A DNA stretch of 64,000 nt from Coleophoma eucalyptorum (Eukaryota; Ascomycota; Leotiomycetes; Helotiales; Dermateaceae). The number at the start of each line of letters is the position of its first letter. The first letter of the stretch is position 1. The translations under genes were made by a program, and so were the position numbers. Shown here piece after piece: positions 22,105 to 33,611 of the stretch. The DNA lies in contig JALRME010000004.1 in the NCBI GenBank assembly GCA_026120035.1, positions 1,178,001 to 1,242,000 on the forward strand, given 5' to 3'. Under the pieces are notes generated by a model, which worked only from the letters and a program-made list of their open reading frames with translations, made no database searches and had not been told where the DNA came from.

Positions 22105-23317
22105 ACGAAGTTCGACCCATGGTTGAAGACTTTGTTGAGCCGGGCGACTTGATCTGAATTATGCTACGCAGTGAGGCTTGGGTCACATGGGACTGGAAGT
22201 CGTGGGTGGCTAGAAGTGGGCTCTTGCAATGTATGCACTATCGTTGCAGTCAATAGATGAGGAATTTCACATTATACAAGCAATTGTTGAACAATATTCG
22301 CGCAATCAGTCGTGCAAAATGCTGTTCATTATCTAACTACCCGGCCAGACTGACGAGAAATGCTGGAGTGCTGAATACAATCCAGTTACAGCAGGAGCAG
22401 ATCTGCAGTATTTCTGCTGCTTAGACGAATTTCAAAAGCTGAAATGTGAACGTATTACTATCCTGGAATTTAACAGGAAAGCACTGCTCTTTTCTGTCTT
22501 AGAAGATCAAAGAAGAATCCCAGAGGCTGTGACAAGAGTAAATCATAGATTAGCATCATAATGTCACTAAAAAGAAGTATAGAGAATGCATACTGTGCAG
22601 GTCAAGGAAGACAATATCTCCTCCGTTCTAATGTGATAGCCTAGAATTATGATAGCGAAGCAGCACGTGAAATAGAAACTCTGAGGTATTTCAGTAGCTT
22701 TGAAAGTATATTTAGAGAAGAGGGCGAGGAGATGATTACATCTATGAGTATGTGCCAATTTAAGGCGCATTATTATCTTTTGTCTTAAACGCCTATTATA
22801 GTCATGAATTATACCTGTTACTATTATAGGTGACACTACTTTGCTCTCTATTTGTTATCTTTGGCTATTATGAATGCGAACCGGTATTGCCTCACTTTCC
22901 ATCATTAAACAGGCTCCAGACAGTGAGTGATCCTGCTGTGTCATTGCTATCGGTACCAGATACTCGAAATAAAAACCCCTATGCAAGTCAAGGTACATAT
23001 TTGTGGCGGCCAGCCTTTACCTTGCCCGCCGACAATCTCTCTCATGCGTGACTCCCCGGCCAACATTCTTCCTTATCATAAGACTCGAACTAACATACTT
23101 TAGGTTACCTGTGATAGTACAAGATGGGCATGATAAGAAAACTTAAACAAAGCACATGACATACTTGTTTGTAAACTTAAGGTCGAGTACATATAAATAT
23201 CGTCTACTTTTTTGTCATGAATAATGACCTTGCCAGATCGAAAAACACAACAAGAGCTTCTTTTGCCCTTTAACTTCAGAGGCAAGCCACCATTCAAAGC
23301 CATTCTCGACATCCGTC
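22105..23317. other. Intergenic promoter region of the MFS gene
   Basis: About 1.2 kb, AT-rich, no gene recognised. Holds motif copy C at 23047-23058. Confidence 0.6.
23047..23058 (+). promoter_or_regulatory. Cluster motif, copy C (CGTGACTCCCCG)
   Basis: 260 bp upstream of the MFS transporter start. On the reverse strand the pair reads CGG-N7-CGC, one base away from the CGG-N7-CGG form of the other three. Confidence 0.62.
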
Positions 23318-25287
23318 ATGAAGCACAGTAATCGCTACAACAATGCAGTAGTCCTTTTTGTAGCCTTGGGTTCTTTCACTTATGGCTTTCACTCCTCAAT
23401 CGTGGCATCCTTTACGGGATTACCGTCATTCAACGAATACTTTGATTTTACCACCAGAGTAACCTATGCTCAAAACATGCTGGGAGGTGAGATGGCTATC
23501 TTGAGTATTAAGCGAGCTCATCTGATTTGTTTTGTGTTGTAGCCATGAACGCTCTCTTCGCTGCAGGAGGACTTATCGGATGCGGAATTGTAGGCTGGAT
23601 GGTAGACAAGCTAGATAGAGCGCCATCTATCCAGATTATTTGTGTTTGCAGCGTCATTGCATCCATCATCACAACAGCCTCCGTCAACGTTGGGATGCTT
23701 TTGGCTGGCAGAACTTTGCAGGGATTGAGGCAAGATCCCAAGGCACTCGATTTGCCAAAGAACTACCAAACTTGCTAATTTATCGATAGTGCCGGAATGA
23801 TGGATGTTATCATCCCTCTTTACCAGTCAGAGATATCCCCAATGAAAATTAGAGGTCGTATGGTCGGTAGTCATGCTTTCCTCTTGGTCTGCGGCTATGT
23901 GAGTTCTACCTTACCAGCTTCCAAATATGAAAAGAATCTAATGATTTAGGCTGGAGCAAGCTGGGTTGGCCTTGGTTGTTACTTCGAGATAAATCCACAG
24001 GTCCAATGGCGTTTATGCATAGCCTTACAGATGTTCGCACCCACCTTGCTGGCCATTGGGTCCCCTTGGATCCCCGAGTCGCCACGTTGGCTAATTCATA
24101 GTGGGCGTGAAGAAGAAAGCCACGCCATCTTGCAGAAACTGCATTTTTGAATCGATGATCCGTCGAATAGGGTTGCAGAGGAAGAATTCGCTCAGATCGT
24201 ACAACAAGTCGCTCTTGATAGGGCTAAAGAGATGAGCTTTTTTGCTTTGTGGAAACAACCGTCAACACGTAAGCGGCTCATACTAGGCTTCTTTGTTATC
24301 TTTGCTGCACAGAGCAGCGGTGTCCTGGTTAGTTGCCCCTGCCAGAATGGAACGGGGGCATAGTTCTCACACGCTATAGGTCATCAATAACTACCAGATC
24401 ACCCTATACAGAGGCCTTGGAATTGATGGATGGCGTGCGCTTCTCCTCCTAGGAGTATACACTTCATGGGCCGCATTTATGAACTTTGTCAACGCAGCGC
24501 TCTTAGATCGTTTTGGACGGATCAAACTCATGTGCTTTGGCATGGTATACATTAAACTTTCCTTACCAAGAACCTTGCTAATTCTGATCCGGGGCTAGAC
24601 TGCAGCAGCCTGCGCTGTCGCAGTTGAAGCAGCACTTGTTGCTAAGTTCGGTGGTACCGATAATAAAGTCGGAAATGCATTTGGGGTCTTGTTCTTGTTC
24701 ATTTTCATTACATTATTCGCTGGAGGAATGGATGCTTGTAAGTTCTGCCCCTTTCTCGTCGCTTACCAAATACTAATACGTGATTGTTAGCATGCTAGTA
24801 AGTCGAACCATTAATTTTATGAATTTACGAAAACACTAAGTATTAGATAGTGTCTACCTTTCCGAGCTCTACCCGACATGGATGCGTGCCCAAGGCGTAG
24901 CATTCTCCGTCATGGGCCTCTTCTCGGCAACACTGATCTATACTGGCGCTGCCTCCAATGCCTTTGCTCAGATTGGCTGGAAATACTATCTTGGTAAGGA
25001 AAAAACTGAACCTTTTTACGAGCACACACCACTAACTCTGATCTGTAGTGTTTATAACAATCCCACTGGCCTGCGTTGTGATCATTTGGTTTTACCTCCC
25101 AGAGACTAACGGCCTATCACTGGAAGAAATCGGAAAATTGTTCGGTGACGAAGTCGCTTTAGATCTCGGGCAAATGACGCCAGAAAGAAGAACAGACTTG
25201 GATAGCTCATTGATAGAAGGGAAGGTCCCATCCCAAATGGATTTACCAATTGGAGACATCGATCTTGAAAACAAAGAGAAGCCCTGA
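23318..25287 (+). pseudogene. Sugar-porter-type MFS transporter with an in-frame TGA
   Basis: Nine exons: 23318-23486, 23543-23729, 23790-23898, 23950-24327, 24380-24544, 24599-24737, 24791-24797, 24851-24993 and 25049-25287. They total 512 codons with every junction in phase. Twelve membrane segments are expected; visible family motifs are GRTLQGLSAGMMDV, SPMKIRGRM, WIPESPRWLIHSG, and PETNGLSLEEIG at the end. Intron 2 has a GC donor (GCAAGA), and exon 7 is a 7-nt micro-exon that completes DASCYVYLSELYPTW. Codon 222 (24148-24150) is TGA, between QKLHF and IDDPSNRVAEEEF, in the central cytoplasmic loop; no intron can remove it. Otherwise the frame is undamaged, so this is a recent nonsense mutation, a sequencing error, or unusual readthrough. 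It is the probable uptake gene of the cluster. Confidence 0.85.
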
Positions 25288-25435
25288 AAGCTTCTGAGGC
25301 ATGTGCTCGACATTTAAGACTAGATCTGGATATACTAGTGTGTTGAAATGGTGTCTGCAAAAAGTTGTCAATATTTCTGGTTTCTCTAGAACAGTTGTTC
25401 CAGGATTTTATGTTACTTCAACTTCATTACAGGTT

Positions 25436-27658
25436 CTAACGTTGGTCTTCAAAATCAGCACCAATCAGTTCTGCGTGAAATGTTGTCAAAATATCCCTCC
25501 CTCTCTCAAAATCGGGACTTTCTCTCGACCAGAACTCCATCGTGCTAATTGCCTCCCTTATAATATCACTCCAATCATTCAAGGAGTCGAGGACAATTCC
25601 AGCCTTTACCGCCGCAATGATTGATAGCGCAGAGCTCAGCACTAGTCTTCCTACATACCAGCTTCCATGATGGCGATGTCTCACAGGTCGAAGCAGTATC
25701 CAATGGATGCTGCTGTCTATTGCTTTTTGAACAAATTCAAGGATCTGACTGGCTATTTCAGGCGGAGGCTGGTGGTGGATGGCGTAATAAAGGAACGGCC
25801 GGTACAGCCAAGCTTTAATCTCCAGAGCACGCGCTTGCACTGTGAAGCGGAGCTCGTGGTTCGGACGTATATCAAAGTCGTCAAATCGGATAGCTTCCGG
25901 AAGACCCTCAAACCTGAACCTTAGTTAGGGGCCAGTTGAAGCAAGAAAGAAACGTTACAAAACTGAAGAGAATATAGGGAAGCTACTAACCAGTCATTTA
26001 GCTGATGCTCGAACTCTTTTGCCGCCCTGATAAGTCGGTAGATCTTCTTATCATTCCAGCCCGAGTGTTCAGTGTCATACATATTCAAAAGGACTCTTGT
26101 GCCAAGCCTGCTCAATATGATATCCGTTAAATAGAAGAACCACGCTTGTTCCTGTAGCTTGTCGTTGGGTGTTTCAACGTCATGAAGCTTTGAGAAGCTC
26201 TCTGGAGTAGACTCGAAAAGTGGACTAGATTCGCTGTCAAATCCCATTCTAGTCGCAAAATTTAATGGTGGAGTAGGTAGGACGTGTGGATATTCAACTT
26301 CAAAAAGTAAAGACGCAGGTAAAGGAATCTCGGTTCGAAGCTCACTACGATCATTCAGCAATGGTCAATGGAGACTCAAATTTATGAACGTACCACATAG
26401 ACTTATAAGCAGACCAGTATACGCTTGCTTCCAAACGTTGTGTGTCGTCCGTGGTAGGGGATTCGTGTTGATTGTCGCGAGTGAATGCATCGTGACATTT
26501 CAGGTACATGAACAAGGTTGATGACGCCTGTGAGAACCACCGCCACGCATGCAATGGCCTTATACTGTACATCTCATATACGCCACAAAGATATATGCAT
26601 TGAGTCGAAATTATGCTTGGCTCGAGCAAACCGATACGTTTGCGCGCTGCCTCGTAGTAGACATTCCCAACCGCTAGTGACGGTCCATGTAATAGTACAG
26701 ACGACATCGCACTGTCGATCGGAGAGTTGAGCTTGTACAGATCGCTGAATACTGGTGCGATACAGCCTAGCGCACTCATTATGAGCACTAAGCATGATGG
26801 CCCAGTCCATCGTATCCCTTCATGAGCGACAGTCCTCGCATACTCTCTTGCGACCTTGATATCAAGAACTGGGGCTTTGATATGAACACGGGCTAGAAAG
26901 GCTTCTACAAGCCTAGGAACTGACTCTTCATTTATTGATGAAGGCGATACAAAGGTGGAGCCGGGTGTCAATCGCATAAGAGTATCTTGAGGATTTGCAT
27001 CGCTAAACCCCTGAGTAAAAAGACTGTCGCTGAGGTAACCCCACCGATATCGACATTGAAAGATGGGCCAATCAAGGACTGCATCAGGCGATGTGCGACA
27101 TGGAGGTGTCATCATATTTACATCCAAATTTAGGTCATCAACTGGTTCCGCAACTGGGGGGATATGTTGATCAACGGTTGTAACTACGGTTCCCTGTTCT
27201 AATTCCGGTGAAGATACAACGGGTTGTCCAGGAGTTGAGCCAACAGATCCTAGGCCGCGACGTTGAAGGATTTGTTCTAGTTGATCTATAGGCCATTCTT
27301 GCCTCTCATCCAGTTTCTGCAGGACTTGGTCGAGTCGATCAACAATTAGCTGACTTGCTGGGTCGAGTCTGAGAGCAGGTTAGTAGTATTACCAAGGCGT
27401 GACAAAGAATGTCAGAGCGTACGTAGAGATATCCTTCGGGTCCTCATATTCACAAATGGCCCCTAAAGACTTACAGAATCCACATGTAGGACGTTCATTA
27501 TTGCATTTTGTCTTTCGCATCCGACACGTTCGGCATGCCTTCAGCGCCCTCTTTCGAGAATAGCCAGCAGTTTGACGAGAAGTCTCGGCATATCGACGCT
27601 TATGGGTGCAATCCCTGCTACCACTAGCAGCCTCGTCAGACGCTGCATCCTCTTCCAT
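25436..27658 (-). CDS. Zn2Cys6 fungal transcription factor
   Basis: Gal4-type binuclear zinc cluster regulator. Four exons, 27658-27423, 27368-26394, 26344-25991 and 25913-25436, give 680 residues. The N-terminal finger is C-x2-C-x6-C-x5-C-x2-C-x6-C (ACRTCRMRKTKCNNERPTC and on, residues about 42-70). It is followed by LDPASQLIVDRLDQVLQKLD, a likely coiled-coil dimerisation helix, and a fungal-specific middle homology domain that includes KSMCELRTEIPLP. It lies tail-to-tail with the MFS gene, 148 bp apart. Copy D of the cluster motif is 211 bp upstream of its start, which suggests autoregulation and that this protein is the pathway-specific activator. The inducer is unknown. Confidence 0.9.
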
Positions 27659-30600
27659 ATCTAGGTAGGTTCAGTTGCGAGGATTAAACACCGCCCATGG
27701 CAGAGCTCGACAGCATAGAGAGTGTATACGCGAATGTAGACAGGCAAATTACGGAATTTAGAGATCTGGAGAACTAAGATGAAAATTCACGGGGAAAGAA
27801 GGAAATTTCAATCTTGTAGGGATGATATATGGCCATGACAGCAGCTAAGGGTTCCATTCAAAGTTATTCCGTAACTCCCCGTCTCGTGACTTTGGTCACA
27901 AAGCTTAAAAGAAATATCACCTGATATACGGCTTCGCAAGGTCCAGCTAATGCTGCCTCGAGATACATCACTAATCTCATATAAAAAGCAATCACTGGCC
28001 TGGGAGTTCTTGCGCAGCATAAAGATATTCAAATTCTTTCCGAAACTACAAGGAAGGCAAATTACAGACGCGCCATAATTGCCATCATCGACACGGGCAT
28101 TAATTAGAAATATTCTCCAAGTGAGACGATTGCTCGGTGAGGTAACTCTGAAGATGTCAAGCGCGCCAACCAAACATATGACTGACTCCTTTCGTTGAGG
28201 ATTCACTAGTATCTGGACTTTGTCAAGATCGATCTATCTATAAGAGCCTACCTTTATAGCAGTGACTATATTATGTATCTTCTTCATATAAAGCTCAACC
28301 ATAAATAAATAGTAGTTCTACAAATCTATAGGTTACTCAACACCTATCACCGAGCTTTCCTGGCAACTTTCTCCTGAGAGAATGGCACACCTTAATATTA
28401 TCTTCTTAGCGAGGGTAAACATCAATGCCATTTCCTCGCAAGTAGCGCCGCACGTGGGCAAGCAACACAAAGTCAAAAGGTCCTATTTCTCATACTATGT
28501 CTCACACCTCACTTCGTCGCCACGACTTTTTAACCCCCCCCGGAACACAGCCAGAAAAGCTCCAAACCTTGTTTCTATACGAAGCAATCTGCTCTCAAAC
28601 CAAAGTCGCTAGAAATCAACCGAGCCCACAGTCTGCAGCGGTGCATGTCATCACGTCCCTGGATGGACGGACGCCGCCACCCGTAGACCTGGAAATAGGG
28701 TACGGCACTGGTGGGAGAGAGAGGGTTGCTTACTCGTTACTCGTTAAGCTCCCCACGTGCCCCTCATGGGAGAAGATGCTTGGGACGTCGCTTATGCGGA
28801 AAAGCGGAGCGAGTGGGGGAGATCGGAGCTGTATTTTAAGGTATGCAGGTGTGTCATGCACGCTGAAGCTCTGGGTCTCGAAGGACCTGGAGGACCTGCT
28901 CCCCGTTGTATGGGCCTTTCTGCTCTGTGTATACGAGGGGGCAGATGGGTGTTCCTTGATTGCCCTTTGTCTGAATTGGGATTTGGTATTTAGATGCATG
29001 TGATATGATACCACAAAGGGTGTTCAGGGGGTGGGACGGGGGAAGGACAGTTTTATTTGTGGAAGAGAGATTTGTTTATCTCTAAGGCAATGATTACAGC
29101 TCAGAATGTAACTGAGTTGTGTTGTCAATTAACACTTAGGTCTATTGCCAATAGAATGAAAGAATTCGTGATCAACCTCAAAGCCTTGAACACCTCGCTA
29201 ACTGGCTAAATAGAACTTCAAGTTTTCTGAGTCAGAGACATAATGTATGCACGTCTGAGAAAGATGTAGGAGAAAAGTTGATGAGGTATGACAGTCTCAG
29301 TAACCAGAGGTATCCTCGTGTTCCAGATGCCGCGGATCTAGATGCACTGATCTATAAGTGTTTGAGACTGGAGAACGATTTGCAGATGTCCAGATGTGCA
29401 TAGCCACACATGACATTTAGGGATATAACAAACAGCGAAATTTTAAAACTGTGACGAGCTTTCTCTGCAGCTCTCATACGTTCTTGTACGGAATAGTCAG
29501 TATTATCCGGCATCGCTTGCGAGCACATATAAACAAACCGGGTTGACCGAGGCACAGAGGCAAGTCATGATCCTTCGAGATGGGCTCTAACAATCCTGCA
29601 GTGGATTATATCACGTTACTGCCTCTGGTTGCTCAGCTCAGGGCGTGGTGGGTGTCTTGATTGAGCTTTATAACGAGTATTGGCAAGCATTTCCCACCTG
29701 ATGGTCGCCGTGATGATGGCTACGCAGACGGAGCGTGACGGGGAGAGCGTCCGGCTTGACCATGTAAAGTCTTTGAAGGATTTCAAAATGCTGGACATGT
29801 TTTCTCTAAGAGTGGAGCGAGGTGTTCTCGGCAGATGTGCCCTGTTGCGGGTGTTTGTACCCACTGCCCAGAGAAGATGTCACCTCCATGTCGCACGAAC
29901 CTTAGGCGAGAGGTTGGCTATGGCGATGAGAGATGAAGCAGAATAAGAGTGACATGCAAGGACCTGGAGGCTGGAAGAGGGAATTAGTAGCATGAACAGC
30001 GGAAGCAAAGGAGCCTCGATTGGCGGGTGGAGCGTGAGGAGGCAAGGATGCGAGGCTTTGGACCTGGTTCGTCTTGGCTCGTCCTCCCGTCCGGCACATT
30101 GCATCACCGCCCTACTCTGCTTATTGGAGCACAGCACACGACTTGCTACAACCCAGATATCTGCCCAAACTCCCATTGTCCATACCCGATAGGCTCGTCC
30201 AGCAGTGCTCTTATGAGTAACAAGTAACGAGATAAGCAGCACAACACTGGACGCATCCTCGCCCCAAGTATTGTCTCCAAACTGGATAGTACTTTTCTTT
30301 TATCAAGCTATCTACACGCTGGTCCATCCAGAGTTCTGGGGTTTTCGAACCTAGCCGCGCATTCTCTGCACCGAACAGCCGGACCGGTGCGCTAGCCTTC
30401 ATGTCGTCCCTTAGTAGTCTTTCGATCGCTCCAAGCACGAAGTGGTCAATGACGGGTTCTCACCACTTGGTTCCACTCGGCCCCCACTGTTTCCACACCA
30501 CATCCATCCTTCTCAAGTATCGTTAGGTTAGGTCATGTTCCTCCAACTTGTCCTATCTCATGCTCCATCCTGGGCCTCTCATTCGTTGCGCCCTGATACC

Positions 30601-30847
30601 GAACGATTGATATAGCCTCGCCGTCCAAAATCTGCACCCCTCGTCGTTTCTCGTCGCTAGACTGAGTCGTGAACAAGACCATCCTGTAAGGCTAGACAGC
30701 TGCATATCTTAAATGCCTTACTCCCCAACCACTAGCACAACTTCTTCTCGGGAGTAACACGCAAATATAAGTATTTTCTATACTTATTATTGCATCCGCA
30801 CTGATTTGGCACCCTTTGCAACTCGACTTAGTTGGAAGCTACTCATC
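27659..30847. other. Long intergenic region without a supportable gene
   Basis: About 3.2 kb. Open frames at 27808-28206 (minus) and 28497-29003 (plus) have no ATG-supported start or recognisable motif. I see no repeats, terminal inverted repeats or transposase remnants. Motif copy D lies at the left end. Confidence 0.5.
27870..27881 (+). promoter_or_regulatory. Cluster motif, copy D (CGTAACTCCCCG)
   Basis: 211 bp upstream of the Zn2Cys6 gene start, which is read leftward. The reverse strand reads CGGGGAGTTACGG (CGG-N7-CGG), identical at 13 positions to copy B. Confidence 0.65.
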
Positions 30848-32595
30848 ATGTTTGGCAGAAACAAGGACGCCATTGAGGAGCATGCTCCCACTGAGGCCGA
30901 AATTGACCTGGCTGAGGGTGGTAAGAGCTTCTGGGACCGTGTCTGGCCGGTATTTGCTTGCGGTGCTGGTTTGTTTTCCGATGGCTATATTAACAACGTA
31001 TGGTTTTTCTTCTCCCACAAGACTCTTCATCGACTGACGTGAATCATTAGGTCATCGGTTCCGTCTCGACAATGCTCGGTTCTTCGAAGCTCTACGGAAC
31101 AGCATACAGTGGTTCCAAGGCCGAACAAAACATCGGCGCGATCACTTTTGCTGGAACTGTCCTTGGGCAATTGGTGTTTGGCTATACAAGTGACAAGTGG
31201 TCGCGCAAGAACTCTTTGCTTGTCTCTACCATCATCCTCATTGTCTTTGCCGCATTGGGTGCCGGCGCTTATGGAGCCGGGGGAAATACTCAGGGCATGT
31301 TTGCCGCCTTGACTGCATATCGTTTCCTCGTTGGTATTGGAATTGGAGGAGAATATCCAGCTGGTTCCGTCGCCTGCGCTGAAGCTTCCGGAGAGATGAA
31401 GGCAGGAACGCGGAATCGATGGTTCATTCTATTCACCAATAGTATGATTGATTGGTATGTCCAAATTGAAAGACCAAGGCCCATTTGGAAAATCTAGAGG
31501 ATCTATTCTAACTTTGTAAGGGGCTTTGTAATTGGGGCTTTCGTTCCATATCTCTTGGTTGTTATCTGCTCCGAAAATCACCTCCGAGCAGCATGGAGAA
31601 TTTCCCTTGGTCTGGGAGTTGTTTTCCCACTTTCTCTATTACTACTTCGTCTGAAGCTGAAGGAGCCTGAAGAATTCACCAGGTAAAAGGTCTCAGAATA
31701 ATAACACACGTGCTTCTTTCTAATACGGTACAGAGAGTCCATGAAGTATGCCAAGATCCCCTATGGTCTGGTATTCAGGTTTTATGGTCTTCGACTTTTT
31801 GCAGTATCAGCGATCTGGTTTTTATATGATGTGAGTAAACAATATTGGACGACTTTGAACAGCATCTAATGGAACTAGTTTTCCGTCTACTCTTTCGGCA
31901 TCTACTCCTCAACGATTCTAGCCAACATCTATCCAAGTGATGCTGCTCTAACGACCGTCTTCGGATGGAACACCGTTATCAACTTGTTCTACATTCCTGG
32001 AGCAATGCTAGGATCATTCTGGTCCGATTTCGTCGGTCCAAGATATGCGCTTGCGAGTGGAGTATTCGCGCAAGGTATCATCGGTTTCATCATGGCCGGT
32101 TTGTATAGGACTCTCGCCAAGCCAGAGAATGTTGGAGCCTTCTGTGCCGTTTACGGAATCTTCTTGTCTCTAGGAGAGGTCGGTCCCGGAGACAACATCG
32201 GTCTCTGCGCTTCCAAGAGTTGTGCCACAGGAGTTCGCGGTCAGTACTACGCCATCGCCGCAGCTATGGGCAAGATCGGTGCTTTCGTGGGAACCTACAT
32301 CTTTCCCCTCGTTGAGAAAGCTGGTGGATCAGACACTGTCGCCTCAGCTCAATACCCGTTCTATGTCTCATCTTCTTTCTGTATACTCATGACCTTCATT
32401 TCTATCTTCTGCCTTCCACACATTGGTCAGGATACCATCACTCACGAGGACATCCGTTTCAGAGAGTATCTAGAATCCAAGGGCTGGGACACCAACCAGC
32501 TGGGACTTATGAAGGGCGAGACTTACGAGAACAGACCTAGCATGGTGGCTCCTGGGGATCAGTCAGTTGTTTCTGGGGAGAAAACGAGTCTATAA
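30848..32595 (+). CDS. MFS transporter of the phosphate/GIT1 type
   Basis: Plasma-membrane major facilitator related to yeast Git1, which takes up glycerophosphoinositol and glycerophosphocholine, and to proton-phosphate symporters. Five exons, 30848-30997, 31051-31454, 31521-31682, 31734-31830 and 31879-32595, give 509 residues, the usual size. I choose the ATG at 30848 (MFGRNKDAIEE). Motifs include GLFSDGYINNVIGSV in the first membrane segment, GYTSDKWSRK (the MFS loop 2-3 motif), YRFLVGIGIGGEYPAGSV, and GDNIGLCASKSCATGVRGQ in the second half. The tail is cytosolic and polar. The transported phosphodiester or phosphate compound is inferred only. Confidence 0.88.
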
Positions 32596-33611
32596 AGACC
32601 TCTCGCTTTCGATATACGCTTCTTATCATACCTTCATTGTGTTTGATTATGAAATTAGAATCTCCTAAAGACTGGGAAACAATTAAAATAATGCGTAGTC
32701 TATAGTATATGGAAACCAAATTGAACGAATCCAGTCACTGTGCACATGTAATATCCTATCTTCTAGATCGCTCAAGGCGGCTGAACAACGGAACCCGCCT
32801 TTCCACCACCCTCCCAAATCCCAAGCTAACCCCACCCAAGGACAAACAAGGTAATCCCCAGACCGATCGGGATATGCAAGGCGGGCGCCAAAGACCTAGT
32901 TTTGTTCGAGCAAAAGAAATTTCCTGGCCACTACTATATCTAAGTTCTGATATTATCTTAGCGTTCTCGCTAGACTTTTTTCAGTTCTCGGATCTCTCTC
33001 TATCCCAGCACGACGCAAGCCTCTTCACATCTGTCGCCCTCCCCCTCCCCGCTTCGTAATAACGTAAGGAAAGAGTAAGACAAAATAAAATAGAAAGAAA
33101 AAAGGTACACCAACTACCTTGGGAAGCCAGTCCCCTGGTCTAATTATGATTTATCAGTATTTCCCCCCCCCCTAAACAAAACCGAAAAAATCAAAAAAAA
33201 AATAAACTTTGCTTTTCCCCGTAAGAGCGCGGGTCCTTTCTGAGAAGGTTGCGATGTACATGCCCAAACGGCTAGGAGAGACCCATGGGAAAATAACAAA
33301 CTAGCTAGCTATAAGTGGGATAAGATGGATTTAGAAGGAAGATGAAGAAGGAGAGAGGGCGGGTGTCCCTTGGACGCGATGTGCAACAAAATACTAAGGG
33401 ACCTGGGATGGGTGATTGAGGTTCGGCTCGGCTATTTGTAAATTCCAGTGTGTACGGAAAGACCAAGGGAAATACTTTTAACGGAAATAAATAAATTATC
33501 CGCACTGGTTGTTTAGTTGATAGGTTCGAGTATCTCTCAAGCCACATCACTACACGAAAAACATGTATCTCACAGCAAAAGTATCTCAAGAAAAGAAAAA
33601 CCCCCATGCAT
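32596..33611. other. Intergenic stretch between convergent genes
   Basis: 3' flanks of the GIT1-like transporter and the oxidoreductase. Contains C-rich and A-rich simple tracts near 33165-33205. No gene. Confidence 0.6.

Noticed and set aside
24140..24175. Possible short intron hiding the TGA in the MFS gene
   Set aside because: No GT...AG pair around the stop is long enough or in phase; the codons on both sides fit the family.
27808..28206. 132-codon frame on the minus strand
   Set aside because: Begins at GTG rather than ATG and shows no motif; overlaps the promoter with motif copy D.
28451..28761. Two CACGTG E-boxes (28451 and 28755) upstream of the GIT1-like transporter
   Set aside because: Pho4/NUC-1-type sites would fit a phosphate-regulated transporter, but they lie more than 2 kb away and several chance CACGTG hexamers are expected in 64 kb.
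28497..29003. 168-codon open frame on the plus strand
   Set aside because: No family resemblance; competing frames on both strands in a GC-richer patch; no splice or start context supporting a gene.
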